From contig NW_004457624.1 of the NCBI RefSeq assembly GCF_000203815.1, positions 620,001 to 684,000 of the forward strand: a stretch of DNA of 64,000 bases. The letters are read 5' to 3'. Below the pieces are notes generated by a model, which saw only the letters and a list, made by a program, of their open reading frames with translations, was not told where the DNA came from and did no database searches. Shown here in pieces: positions 33,691 to 44,800 of this stretch (position 1 is the first letter of the stretch; the number at the start of each line of letters is the position of its first letter). The stretch comes from Cavenderia fasciculata (lineage: Eukaryota; Evosea; Eumycetozoa; Acytosteliales; Cavenderiaceae). A program made the position numbers and the translations under genes.

Positions 33691-35710
33691 TTACTCTGTT
33701 GTTGAAAGATGATTATTTGGTGATATTGGTGGAGTTGTCGCTATACTATTACTACCACTACCACTACTATGATTACTAGTCGTCGTAGTCGTAGTAGTAG
33801 AAAGAGAAATTGAACTTAATTGTTTTTTGCCAAGTGGTGGTTTGAAAGAAGATACACCTTCAGAAGACGAGGTAGAGGAAATAGATGGAGATGAAATACC
33901 AGAAGACATTGGAGAAGTGGTGTTGCTGCTACTTAGACTACTACTACTACTACTGCTACTACTAGAAAGATCGGGATAATTGAAAAAGTTTGGTTTGGGG
34001 GGTGGAGAGACTGGACGGTTGGGTTGAACCTTGGTTGAGCGGGTATAGTTTTCCTTGGGGTAGTTGAATGACTTTGGGGATGGACTGTTTGGACGCCACA
34101 CGGGTTGACCCTTGCTAGGTGTACGGTCGATAAAGAGAGGTGATCCCTTTTCAACGTATGGTGTTGATTGGTAGGTGTAGTTTGTGATATAGTCGTTGCC
34201 AGTACCCGATGATTTCCACACTGGTTGTGGAGTATACTCTACTTTTTGGCGACTCCAAGCAGCCGATGCTTTGGTGGGACGTAGATAGGAGGGGAGGTGT
34301 GCATAGTCGGCTGGATTGTGTGATGATGTGGGTGGAGGAGACTGTAGCATCGAGTTGATCGCCTCTTTATGCATAGCGATGCTGTTGCGTGGTCTGTGTT
34401 TACTAGACGCACTCGCTGGACGTCTTGGAGGAGTAGAATGATGGTTATTCTTGGACGTTGGTCGTGGCGCCATCACCTCATTGTCCTCTTCGTCGTCATC
34501 CTCTACACTCGTAGAAATACACTGGTTGATGCTAGAGGCAGTCGCGCGAACCTCGTCAATCAGCACCTTGAGACTGTCATAGTCTTGATTCTGCGGATTA
34601 GTGTGTTTTAAAAGATCGGAAAACAACAAGACATATCTAGGTGTCTGCTGAATCGGTAGAATCAAATAACTCGGCAAAAATCCAAATATCTCTATCAACT
34701 GAGAAAACTCTTCATCATCTGCCAACGATGAATAAATCTTGAATGCATTATTATAATTTTTAACATATGGTATATAAATTTTAAATGATGGTAACTAAAG
34801 ATAAAAAGATTAATATGTAATATATTATTATTATTTCTTTTTTGTTTCTTACAATATCAATATAAATCTTTCCAACAAGATAAGGTGGTTGAGAAGAAGT
34901 GAATGTTTCCAAAATACTCTTGTGGAGATGTAAAATCTCATCAATGTTTGAAAATAGTTGATTGACCTTGTCCAATGATATCATTGACCTATAATGATTG
35001 TCTAGTAATGGTGTCTTTAAATGATCAATCAACATTGTCAATTTAGAAATATATGTCTTTTCAAAATTTATAATCTCTTTGATAATAAATTTCCTATATT
35101 TTATCTTTTTAACTAATAGAAAGAAGAAGAAGTATAAGTATTTGTATTATTATATATTTAATTGTTTCCATTTAAAGTACTTACAAAAATCGGCATAGTG
35201 TATCCTAACTAACCATCCTCTAACATATTTTTGTATTATAATGGCTGCTTTCTGTTTGAGTAATAATAATGGATCGATTTGATTGTTTTGATTTAAAATT
35301 GATTTAATATTATTAGTAATTGAAGTTAATTGAAAATATTGATGACTATTATTATTATTCGTATTGTTGTTATTATCATCATCATCGATATTGGAAGAAT
35401 AAGAATCACTTTCATAAAAGAAATTGTTATCGTAATTGCTTGATGTTGTTGTATTGTTTGTATCATTTGAATCATTGTCATATTGATTAATTGATAATAA
35501 TCGTCTGGTTTCATCATTATTATTATCATTATCATTATCATCATTGTCATTATGATGATTGATAATTAAAATGGTATCTGCACCATTATAACTATTTCTT
35601 TGATGATTATTTTCCTCTTCCAATGCATAGAGTTTAACATAAATAATAATGACAATGATGAATAGTACTAATAGAGCCAATGAACAAAACAATGGGATGA
35701 ATGATGTCAT
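33691..35710 (-). CDS. Membrane-anchored IQ-motif RhoGEF (DH domain, no PH seen)
   Basis: Predicted guanine-nucleotide exchange factor for Rho/Rac GTPases. Exons 35185-35710, 34853-35112 and 33691-34794 join to 629 residues. The N-terminus is a single hydrophobic helix (FIPLFCSLALLVLFIIVIII), best read as a signal anchor. A low-complexity Asn/Asp stretch follows, then an IQ calmodulin-binding motif (AAIIIQKYVRGWLVRIHY, about residues 154-171). The DH domain starts at once (KEIINFEKTYISKLTMLIDH) and shows the conserved third helix LPSYLILPIQQTPRYVLLFS, then LLKHTNPQNQDYDSLKVLI. After the DH domain there is only a Ser/Pro/Thr-rich tail with short GQPVWRPNSPSP-type repeats. The PH domain that usually follows DH is not evident. 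Neighbouring genes give no hint about the target GTPase. Confidence 0.85.
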
Positions 35711-37453
35711 CTTTCTTTTTCTCTCTCTCTACTATTTTTGATTCATTCGAATAATATATAATATATAAATGATTATAGTTTTTTAAAATTTGGAATAATA
35801 ATAATAATAATAATAATAATAGTAGGAGTAGTGTCGGAGTAAGAGTAGTTGTTATTATTGTTGGTGTGTTGTTATGAATTTTGGACAAACAATATATAAC
35901 TTTTATATTTTAATCTAATAAAACATAAAAAGGCAGAGAAAGGTGTGTGTTGGGAAAAGGAGGTGCAAAAGGATGGTGTTGGGTGGGTATGAAATCATCA
36001 CCTATAGTATAATAAATTTTATACCAATACCAATAATAATAATAATATAAAATGAACCAAAAATTCTTCTTCTTCCATTATGATGATGATAATAATAATA
36101 ATAGTAGTCGTAGTATATGTTTGTTGTTGTTGTAGTTGTTTGTATATACCTCTTCTAGTGATGGATCCTTCATTTTCTTTCTCTATTTCATCCAATAAAT
36201 AATAGTAATAATAATAATAATGCTACAAGGTATGTTATGTTTGTTTGTTTATCCTTCTATCTCTATCTATCTATCTATCTATATTAAAAAGAATCAAATG
36301 TTAGAATGACTGATTATAGCTATAGAGGTTATTGATCGATCAAATGTATGTATTGGGTTGGTGTATCGAGTTTGTTTACACAATTCACGTGAATCTATGA
36401 ATAAGGTATGTATATGTAATTATAATCAAAAGAGTACACTTGTTTGTTTTGTTATCGATTAACTATTCTCTCTTTTCTGTTTTCTTTTCTTTGTTTAACT
36501 AATTTTTTCTTGATTTCGATTTGTTGAATTGGTGTGTTTAAGCGTTGGGATATTTGATAAAGGAGTGAAAACGTTGTTGTTTGCTGTGATCGAAATTGAT
36601 TGACAAAAACTGCTATTATTATTATATTACAAACTACTACTATAGTTTAAACCAATGTGATTTTGATTTAGGATGTGTGGGAATAGATTACTTGTTTATT
36701 TAATTCTTCTTCTTCTATCAACAAAACCTAGAGATAATAATACTAATAATAATTTATGTATGTATGACAATAGGCAATAACAACAGCGATAATCAATCAC
36801 ACCTATTCTAACAAAAAAACACCACAATTGAATCGACGACGGTTGTTGTTATTGCGTTTCACCTATATCTTGTTTCACACCCCCCACACCTTTCACTCTC
36901 TCCACCATTCCTCAACTGTGCTTGACACGTTGTTATTAAGTTTTTTGTATTATGTTGTTGACTCTATACAGTATTGACTGTTATTATTGCATAGTGATCA
37001 TGAACTGAATGACCGACCAACATCAATGCTGTGTGTCTGTGTGTGTGATGATGATCAACTCCTCTCTTGAAGGAGGAGTTGTGTGTGTGATTCCTTACAA
37101 TATGATTGTTCTATTCTTGTCTGATTGATTGGTCGGTTTATTATTTGATGATTGACACAACGCACTGTTATTCTAATTATATCTTTTTTCCTTGTTTAAG
37201 AATTCCAAACTTGACATTAAAGGTAGTAAGAGAGTTACTTGGTGATACTAATATTCTTCTTCTTCTTCTTAATATATAATATATAAATCTGGTGAGCTAT
37301 CAATCAAAAAACATTGTTATCTCGTACCCGTTGAGTAGTTTGGTTGTAAAAAAAGGGTTTAAAAAAAATTAAATGATTTTTACACGAAGGTAAGAAAGGT
37401 TGGACTCCCTATTTCGTATATACGTGGGTTTATAATATTTATGTTTGATTGAT
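35711..37453. other. Intergenic gap (1.7 kb)
   Basis: No gene supported. It has (AAT)n repeats near 35798-35820 and 36025-36045, a TATC microsatellite near 36260-36280, and a perfect 9-base-pair hairpin at 37056-37081. Confidence 0.5.
37056..37081. other. Perfect short hairpin
   Basis: CAACTCCTC (37056-37064) pairs with GAGGAGTTG (37073-37081) across an 8-base loop, flanked by GT repeats on both sides. Confidence 0.6.
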
Positions 37454-38888
37454 TTATTTGGAAACTTCAGCAGCTCCTTCGGTAGTCATTTTTCTTAATT
37501 TCAAGGGTGCTTCTGGTTGGTCATCTTTGTTCTTGTTTTCCATATGAATTTTTTTTCTTTCGCTGAGACCACTGTACTTTTTGAATTGTGATTGCAAGGT
37601 GGTGTCAAAGAGTTCCTTGAGCTCCTTGTCGCCAAGGGCTGGAACCTCTGTCTTTTCATTCAAAGTCTTGGCAAGAGAGTGGTCTGGAATGACGACACTC
37701 TTGGCAGTGTCAATGGCAACGACAAGTGGAGTGGTGTCGGTGGTAGCCCATAACGATACGAGGAGAACATTTCCAGAGTCGACAGCTTGGACGGCAAGTG
37801 GAGAGGACTCGAGTTGGATCGAGGAGAATGACGACTCGTCAATAACATTGTTGGCATATTTGAAAGTGAAAAGGGTTGAATGCTCTTCGACATAGACATA
37901 GACACGATCATTAGAGATATACAATGGGATGGTAGTCAATACTGCAGCTGGTTCTGGTGCTTCATTCTTTATCTTGTCAAACATGTTAATTGATTGTAAC
38001 AATTGTCCATCCTTCCATTTCCAAACTTTAATAGTTCCATCACCAGATCCAGTCAACAATATATCATTTTTAATTAATAATTTAGATACAAATCTAAATA
38101 GACATAATTATTAGTAACATAATGGTTTGATTTGTCTCGAGTTCTTTCTTTCTTCTTCTACTTACTGAGTATGACCTAAACAAAAAGATTCAATATCAAA
38201 AGCATGGGGATATTTGCTTACTCTAACCTTTTCATCACGATCAGCTGTAAGAATGTATTTGTGGCAATCTGAAAAGATCATATCAGTGATGGATGAAAAG
38301 TGACCAAGAAGAAGATTCTTTTCCTCTCCATCTTCAACATCCTTTTTATCTTTTTCCAACTTTTCCTTGGTATCGTCAAGATTGTAGATATAAACATCAC
38401 CTGCCTTGTCTGCAATAACAACAGACTTGTTATCAAGAGTTAATTGTGCTGATGATATTTTCTTTGGTGTATCACTAAAACAAATCATAAATAAATATTA
38501 ATAAATGATTGATCCAAGTTTGTTTCATTTCATTGTATTTCATACATTGAATTGATACATGATAAATCAGTAGTATTCCAAACTTTGATAGTCTTATCGT
38601 TTGATGATGTAATCAAATGAGTACCATCTTTGCTAAATTCAATCGATTTAATAGCTTCTTGATGTTGTTTAGTAGCATCTATATTAATAAATGTTGATGT
38701 CCTAGATAGTAGATAGAGAGAAAGAGATAGAGGTTAACAAATTGGGTTTCAATCAATCATTTCATCTTTTACTCAATTACATACTTTGTGTTGAAAACAC
38801 GTAATATATTATTTAAAGAGTATGCAATCAAACCTAATTGATCATTTGAAGCAAAGTTTGAAATAGGTACTTTCTTGATTGTTGTCAT
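37454..38888 (-). CDS. wdr4: tRNA (guanine-N7) methyltransferase non-catalytic subunit, WDR4/Trm82
   Basis: WD-repeat partner of the Trm8/METTL1 methyltransferase, which forms m7G46 in tRNA. Exons 38785-38888, 38546-38701, 38166-38474 and 37454-38093 join in frame to 402 residues. WD blades are visible at FINIDATKQHQEAIKSIEFS to NDKTIKVWN, at ISSAQLTLDNKSVVIADKAG, at HKYILTADRDEKVRVSKYPH followed by AFDIESFCLGHTQFVSKLLI (the Trm82 signature region that contacts Trm8), and at ILLTGSGDGTIKVWKWKDGQ. The C-terminal 60 residues are charged and Lys-rich. The catalytic partner is not in this window. Confidence 0.93.
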
Positions 38889-39458
38889 TCTTTGATCTAG
38901 ATAAATCTCTTAATTTAAAGAAGGTATATACTTATACTTTTTATATTATTTTTGATTGCTGAAAGAACCGAACGAAAAAAAAAATAGTCATTTATTTTAT
39001 TTATTTATTTATAGTGCTTGCAATGATTATACTTATATTTATATTTAGATATCTAATATCATAATGTTTTAAATATGGTGGTTGGTTATTATTATATTGT
39101 CAATATTCACTTCACTACAAATAGTGCATTCAAAGAGATCTTATTATACATTCACACAGAGTCAAAGGACTTGATTCATAACTTCAAAAGGACAATTCAT
39201 TCTTTCCCTTTTCGGATTTGTCTAATCCATCATTTGTTTTTTTTAATAAACTGTATCTTTGAACTGTATCTTTGGATACATATTATTTGTTTCCAATTGT
39301 CTGAAAGATACTAGGAGGGTGTGCATAAAAAATTTTTTCGGTCTTGAGAAAAGATCTTTGATGGTGTCGAATGGGGGAGGCTTGAAGATGAAACTGATTT
39401 AGTGTGTAGGTTAGTTTATACTTCTCTGTTTACATATATTATATAGATATATACAAAG
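38889..39458. other. Divergent promoter region between wdr4 and carrier gene
   Basis: No gene. The two flanking genes are transcribed away from each other, so both promoters must lie here. Sequence is AT-rich with T runs near 39237 and 39330. Confidence 0.6.
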
Positions 39459-40440
39459 ATGTCAAACGAAGTAAAGAGAGAATCATTCTTTGCAACAGCA
39501 GCAAAGGATATTGTAGCTGGTTCAGTTGGTGGTGTTGCCCAGCTCGTGACTGGTCATCCCCTTGATACCATCAAGGTCAGATTACAAACCCAACCAGTCG
39601 GTGCTCCTTTATATAGTGGTACAATGGATTGTCTAAAGAAAACTATTGCTCAAGAAGGTGTATGTAATACAACACAATACATGTACAAACATAACAACAA
39701 TAATCTAAAATGTTTATCTATCTTATCTATCTTATCTATCTTATCAAATTTAGTTTGGAGGATTATATAAAGGAGTAACATCACCATTGGTTGGATTATG
39801 TTTAATGAATGCAGTTATGTTCTTTTCATATGGTCAAGCTAAAAAGGCGATTCAAGGTGATAGCAAGGAAGAGTTGAGTGTTGAGCAATTGGCCAAGGCT
39901 GGTGCTATTGCCGGTTTGACTATTGCCTTTGTAGAGTCACCCGTCGATCTCTTCAAGAGTCAATTACAGGTGCCTGGACAGACACAATTCAACGGTTTGG
40001 CCGACGTTGCCAAGAAAATCTATCAATCTAGAGGTATCAGAGGTGTCTATCAAGGATTCAGTTCGACACTTGTTCGTAATGTACCAGCCAACTGCTGTTA
40101 CTTTGCATCATATGAATTGGCCCGTCGTGCCTTTTTAGAGCCAGGTCAACTTTTGGAAGACTTGCCAACATGGAAGGTGTTGGTATCTGGTGGTATTGGT
40201 GGTATGTCTTACTGGACACTCACCTTCCCAATCGATGTTATCAAATCCTCTCTCCAAACCGATAGCATCGTCCCATCACAACGTCGTTTCCAAGGTCTCA
40301 TTGATTGCGCTTCAAAGATTTACAAACAACAAGGTATTGCCGGGTTCTACAAGGGTTTCACTCCATGTTTTATTCGTTCATTCCCTGCCAATGCAGCATG
40401 TTTTGTTGCTTTTGAAAAGGCTAGAGAATTAATGTCTTAA
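39459..40440 (+). CDS. Mitochondrial carrier, carnitine/acylcarnitine-type
   Basis: Six-helix solute carrier of the mitochondrial inner membrane. Exons 39459-39659 and 39754-40440 join after a Gly codon in [13 protein letters not shown], giving 295 residues, the usual carrier length. Three signature repeats are present: [22 protein letters not shown] and [11 protein letters not shown], each followed by the G-(X)n-G helix pattern ([53 protein letters not shown]). The first repeat, [15 protein letters not shown], resembles the carnitine/acylcarnitine and basic amino acid carriers. The substrate is an inference from this local similarity; ornithine-type transport is an alternative. Confidence 0.9.
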
Positions 40441-41202
40441 AAATAAACAAATAAATATATAAACTAATAATAATCATTTAACCCATATAAAGATTAAGAA
40501 GAAGAGGAAGAAGAAGAATCTTATATTTAATAGCATGTTAATTTATTAAATAATATTATTATTTTTTTGAAACTTGATCATAGCTATAAAGATTCATCTA
40601 CTCTTGGTTGTTTGGTCAATAGACTGTGTTCCAGGGAGCAGGGTCCTATTAGAAGAAATAGTAGATTGATCTAATAGAATCTATCTACTTTTTCTTCTAA
40701 TAGGACCCAAGAGGACACCTTGTAAGTAATTGGCCAGGAACCAAAATGACAATCAAGAGGAGATATCCAAAGACAATAAGATTTTGAAATGAAAGATTAA
40801 AAGGTTCCTATAAAGATATAAAAGAAGTTTTGTACACAATGTGTATTTGTAGATGTAAAGTATACGAGAGCTAAACACATTTTTGGCGAATGCCAATAAG
40901 TTAACATACGATTTATGGTTGTTGATAACTCCAATTTACCATTCTCTGCAGCAAACCAACCGTGAGCAACTATGTAAATGAGTGGGATTACTAAAGTACT
41001 CTAATATGAGGAATGTTTATATGTATAAAAGTTGAGCGCAACAGTCTTCAACACCGTATTACAACTTGTTCAATACAAAAAAAGAAATAGTAAAATGAAA
41101 TTTTTGGTTGGGAAGCATGTTCATCTTTATCAAACCAAATTTGATCATTATTCATAATTTCATATTTATTGTGTGATTAATCAAATTCAAATTCCAACAA
41201 CG
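40441..41202. other. Intergenic with a miRNA-precursor-like hairpin
   Basis: No protein gene. It contains the hairpin at 40641-40708 and otherwise unremarkable sequence between the carrier and the LYR gene, both on the plus strand. Confidence 0.5.
40641..40708. ncRNA. Candidate small-RNA precursor hairpin (about 68 nt)
   Basis: Left arm GGGTCCTATTAGAAGAAA then TAGTAGATT pairs with a right arm ending TTTCTTCTAATAGGACCC. The outer 18 base pairs are perfect; after one mismatch, AGTAGA/TCTACT pairs again, a small bulge follows, and a loop of about 10 bases closes it. The size and near-perfect stem match dictyostelid miRNA-like precursors, but a fold-back DNA element would look the same. Transcribed strand unknown. 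Confidence 0.45.
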
Positions 41203-41490
41203 ATGGTATCAAGAAAACAAGTAATACATCTATATAGAGACATTCTTCGAAAGGCAAGCAGAGATTTACAGTTTACAAACTATGAATACTTTAGATTCAG
41301 ATTATCAAATGCCTTTAAAGAAAAGGTAAAGAACAAGTATATTTTGAGTAGAAAGTTTGATGTATGTATATTATATAAAATATATAGAAGATTGAAATCA
41401 CTTTCATCATCATCATCTAACATACATTGAATCATCGTGTTTATATAGGATGGTTTATTTTTAAAAGAAACACTTGGAGGAATGTTATAA
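41203..41490 (+). CDS. Short LYR-motif protein (ISD11-like)
   Basis: LYR proteins are small helical mitochondrial factors that bind acyl-ACP and assist iron-sulfur or respiratory-complex assembly. Exons 41203-41361 and 41449-41490 join after an Asp codon, giving 66 residues. The N-terminal helix has VSRKQVIHLYRDILRKASRD with the Leu-Tyr-Arg triad, and helix 2 reads FTNYEYFRFRLSNAFKEK, resembling the NYxxYxxRRIRDAFRENK pattern of ISD11/LYRM4. The C-terminus (FDDGLFLKETLGGML) is shorter than in typical family members of 80-100 residues. A missed exon or a genuinely short member are both possible, so the exact subfamily is unsure. Confidence 0.7.
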
Positions 41491-41874
41491 ATCACAATCA
41501 ATCAATCGACTATATATCTATCCTTTTCATAACACCAAGAACACCCTATATAAACAACACGAATTTGTAAATACTACTACTCTCTCTCTCTCTTTTTGAG
41601 AGAGGGTTTCTATACACTCATACAATATATAAACGACGTACATCAACACAAGGCAATAACATTATCAAATTGTGAATCTAAAATCAATCTATATATTTCA
41701 CTTTCAGATGAGAGCAATAGATATTGGTTTGATTGATTTGGTAATGATCAAATAAATAAATAATTTAATATAATTTATTATTATTTCTAAATGCTATATA
41801 TGGATTATAGATTGGTATAAATACTATGATGATGGATATGGTTAAATATTATTATGGTTAGAATTAAATTAAGG
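41491..41874. other. Convergent 3' ends of LYR gene and F-box/DHR-2 gene
   Basis: No gene seen. It contains a (TC)n run beside GAGAGAGG near 41580-41605, which can fold back on itself. Confidence 0.5.
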
Positions 41875-44800
41875 TTAGTTGTTGGAAGATGATATTGATG
41901 ACAATGATGATGATGGTAATGATGATAGTGGTGGTGTTGTAGATGCAGATGATAAAGATGATGATAATAAAGTGGATGATGGATGATGTGATAAACTAAG
42001 TGTGATTGGAATGGGTGTTAGAGCTCCACGATTTGGCACCTTGTGTAATTTGGGTGTTTCATCTTTGGGATAGGTAAAGTTATTCGTTGTTGTCGTCGTT
42101 GGTAAAGTCGTTGGTTTGGTTAGTGTTCCATTTAATGGTGGTGAAATGGTAGTAGTTGGTAATGTAGATTGTTTGGATAATGCTATCTTTTTCAATGATT
42201 TTAATCCAGTCATACTACTACCACTAGTTGCAGTTCCACTATTACTATTTGGATTACTGTTTTGATTGGTAGTTGATGAAGAAGATGATGAACCCTTGCT
42301 ACTAATAGGTGGTTTACTAGCATGGGCATGGTGGTTGTTGGTACTGTTGGCTACCATGGAAATAGGAGTTTCCTTAAAAATCATTGATAATCTTTTACCG
42401 GCACTACTACTGCTGCTACCGTTACCATCGAGTGACAATCTCTTTTTAATGGTTGTGAGGGAAAATGAAGAGAGTGAAGAGGATCCTTTGGATGTTGTAG
42501 ATGGTGGTGGTGTTTTGGGTTCTGTTGTTTTAGTGATTTTAGATATTCTCGGTGACTTTAGTGGTGGTTGAGTTTTAGAAGATTGTTGTTGTGGTTGTTG
42601 TTGTTGAGGTTGAGGATGTTGTTGATGATGTAATTGTAATTGAGAAATTAGTGTTGGTGATGGTTTGGTTGGGGTGGATCGTCCACTTAGAGGTGGGGTT
42701 GATCGACTGATGCTGCTGCTGCCAGTTGAACCCATTGTACTATTTAGATTAGGTTTAGGGTTTCTTGGTGAGGCTGGTGTTGGTGGTGCTACTAATACAT
42801 TGGAAGTGCTGGTATTCTCTTTTGAGCGTTTGGCCAAGAGACTAAGAGTTGGTCTATACAAGGATGATGCAGATGATGGTTGTGTGGTGGATGGGGATGG
42901 GGACGGTGATGATGCCAAAGGTGGGGTAGTCAAAAAGGTAGTGGTCGTAGTTGTAGTAGTGGTCGTGGTGGTTGTCATCATAGTAGTGGATTGTGTTGTT
43001 AGAGCATTAAGATTTGATGCACTGGATGAGGGACGTAGACCGGGACTGGTGTTTCTAACGGTCGACGACGAGGTAGACGATACCGATGAGGACGATGGCT
43101 TAATGTGCATGGGTGGTGCTAAACTGGGACTACCACTGGTTAGCTGCTTGGCAGTTATAGGTGGTTTGCTAGCCGACAATCCCAACGTGTTTGGATTGGC
43201 CAACAACTGCTTCTTGGTTGGTGTTGCCAGTGTCTTGGATGTCTTGGGTACAACCTTGGCCGTCGGTTTGGCAGGCGGTGCAGATGGTGGTGGCATGGCA
43301 GCAGATGACGAAGAAGGTGATTTTCGCGGTGAGAATAATGGTTGTTTGGTTGGTGTCTGATGTTTGTTATTTTTCCCTGTGCAGTAGTTAACGTCATGGT
43401 CGAAATAGTTGATATTTGAGGTTTTCTTGGACCGGCACTTGTTGGAATCAAAGATGCTGCAGGTTGATGAACTGGTGACGGCACTACTACTACTGTACTC
43501 GGTGGGGTCGTAACACCAACTACATTGTTGTTGTTAGTTGATAGATTAATTTCCTTGAGTTGACTTGACAATTGTTGGATTTGGTGTTTGGGGGAGTCGC
43601 TCCTTGTTGTTGGCTGTTGTTGTTGAACATTTTTAATAGGGGAATCCTTTCTAGTTAGGATCTTTCTTGGTGAATCTTTCGTGACTACTACTTCTGCTGT
43701 AGATGCTGTTGACTTGACGGGAGACTTTGTAGTTTGTAATTTTGGTGGGACGACCATTTGTTGAATATCAATCTCATCGATGAGATTAATAGGGGAGGGT
43801 GGCCTGGCAATCGTTGGGGTCTCTGGTGGCGAGTAAATGACAAGCTCCTCGATAATCTGCTTCCACTTTTCAAAACATACTTCCATCTTGTTTTGCAATG
43901 CTTTCATATTCATTGGACAATAGTGTGCGTGCAAGTCGAGTCCGCATGCCAACAACCGTTTTTGTGAAAACAACAGGTCCTTGAGTCGCTTGAGTAGGTC
44001 CAAGTGACCTGGGTTCTCTTGCAAGTAGGACAGACTGAAAAACACGCGATACATGTTGACTCCACCCGACACTGCCGCATCGACCACTCCATTAAGTGCC
44101 ATGGTCAAGTTGTTAGACCACTCCTTTTGCATCTTGGTCACTTCAAATATGCCATCGAGCTGCTTATTCTTCTTGTCCAACGTTTCAATTGCATTCTCTA
44201 ATGGGTTACGTTCAATCTCTATAATTGCCTGTACCTCACTACACCTAATCAAATTAGGAAAACTCGAAGAAGATACAATGTATGTATGACAAGTCCATAA
44301 ATCTAAAAATTCATTCTCTGGTTGTTGTGTTGGTTGTTGGGATAGACCATCCAACTCTTTAGGTTCTTTCTTTTTTTTAAATGGAAGTGAAAAGAAAAAT
44401 ACCTTGGAGTTGTTATTAATGTAGGATTGGAGATCTTTAAAGTTTGATCTACTCATGTCTCCACTACCACCACCACTAAAGTTATCCAAACTTTCACCAG
44501 TACCAGTAGTCTTTGCAAAATCCTTTGGCATTGATACAGGCTTACAAGGACGAATGTGGATGTACTGTCCAGTCAAAATATCGTCCTTGTCAGTCTTTGG
44601 GACAACCTTTGCACCCGGGAATCTATTTTTCATACGTCCAACAAAGTTTCCAAGCTTCTCCAACTCTCGACCCCTAAATATATACTTTTTGCCATCGACT
44701 GATTTCGGGAACCCCTTTCCTCTAAATTCAACAAGGAAATATTCCTCAAAAAATCTTTCTTTACGTTCAATTGAATTATAACATGTATGTTCTAATTTCT

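Noticed and set aside
41875-43296. Separate gene starting MPPPSAPPAKP
   Set aside because: Its frame continues upstream in the same Ser/Pro-rich style into the DHR-2 gene's tail, and no promoter-like gap exists; a frame break in one gene explains it better.
42266-43360. Plus-strand open frames of 101 and 231 residues
   Set aside because: Complementary shadows of the Ser/Thr/Pro-rich tail of the F-box/DHR-2 gene.
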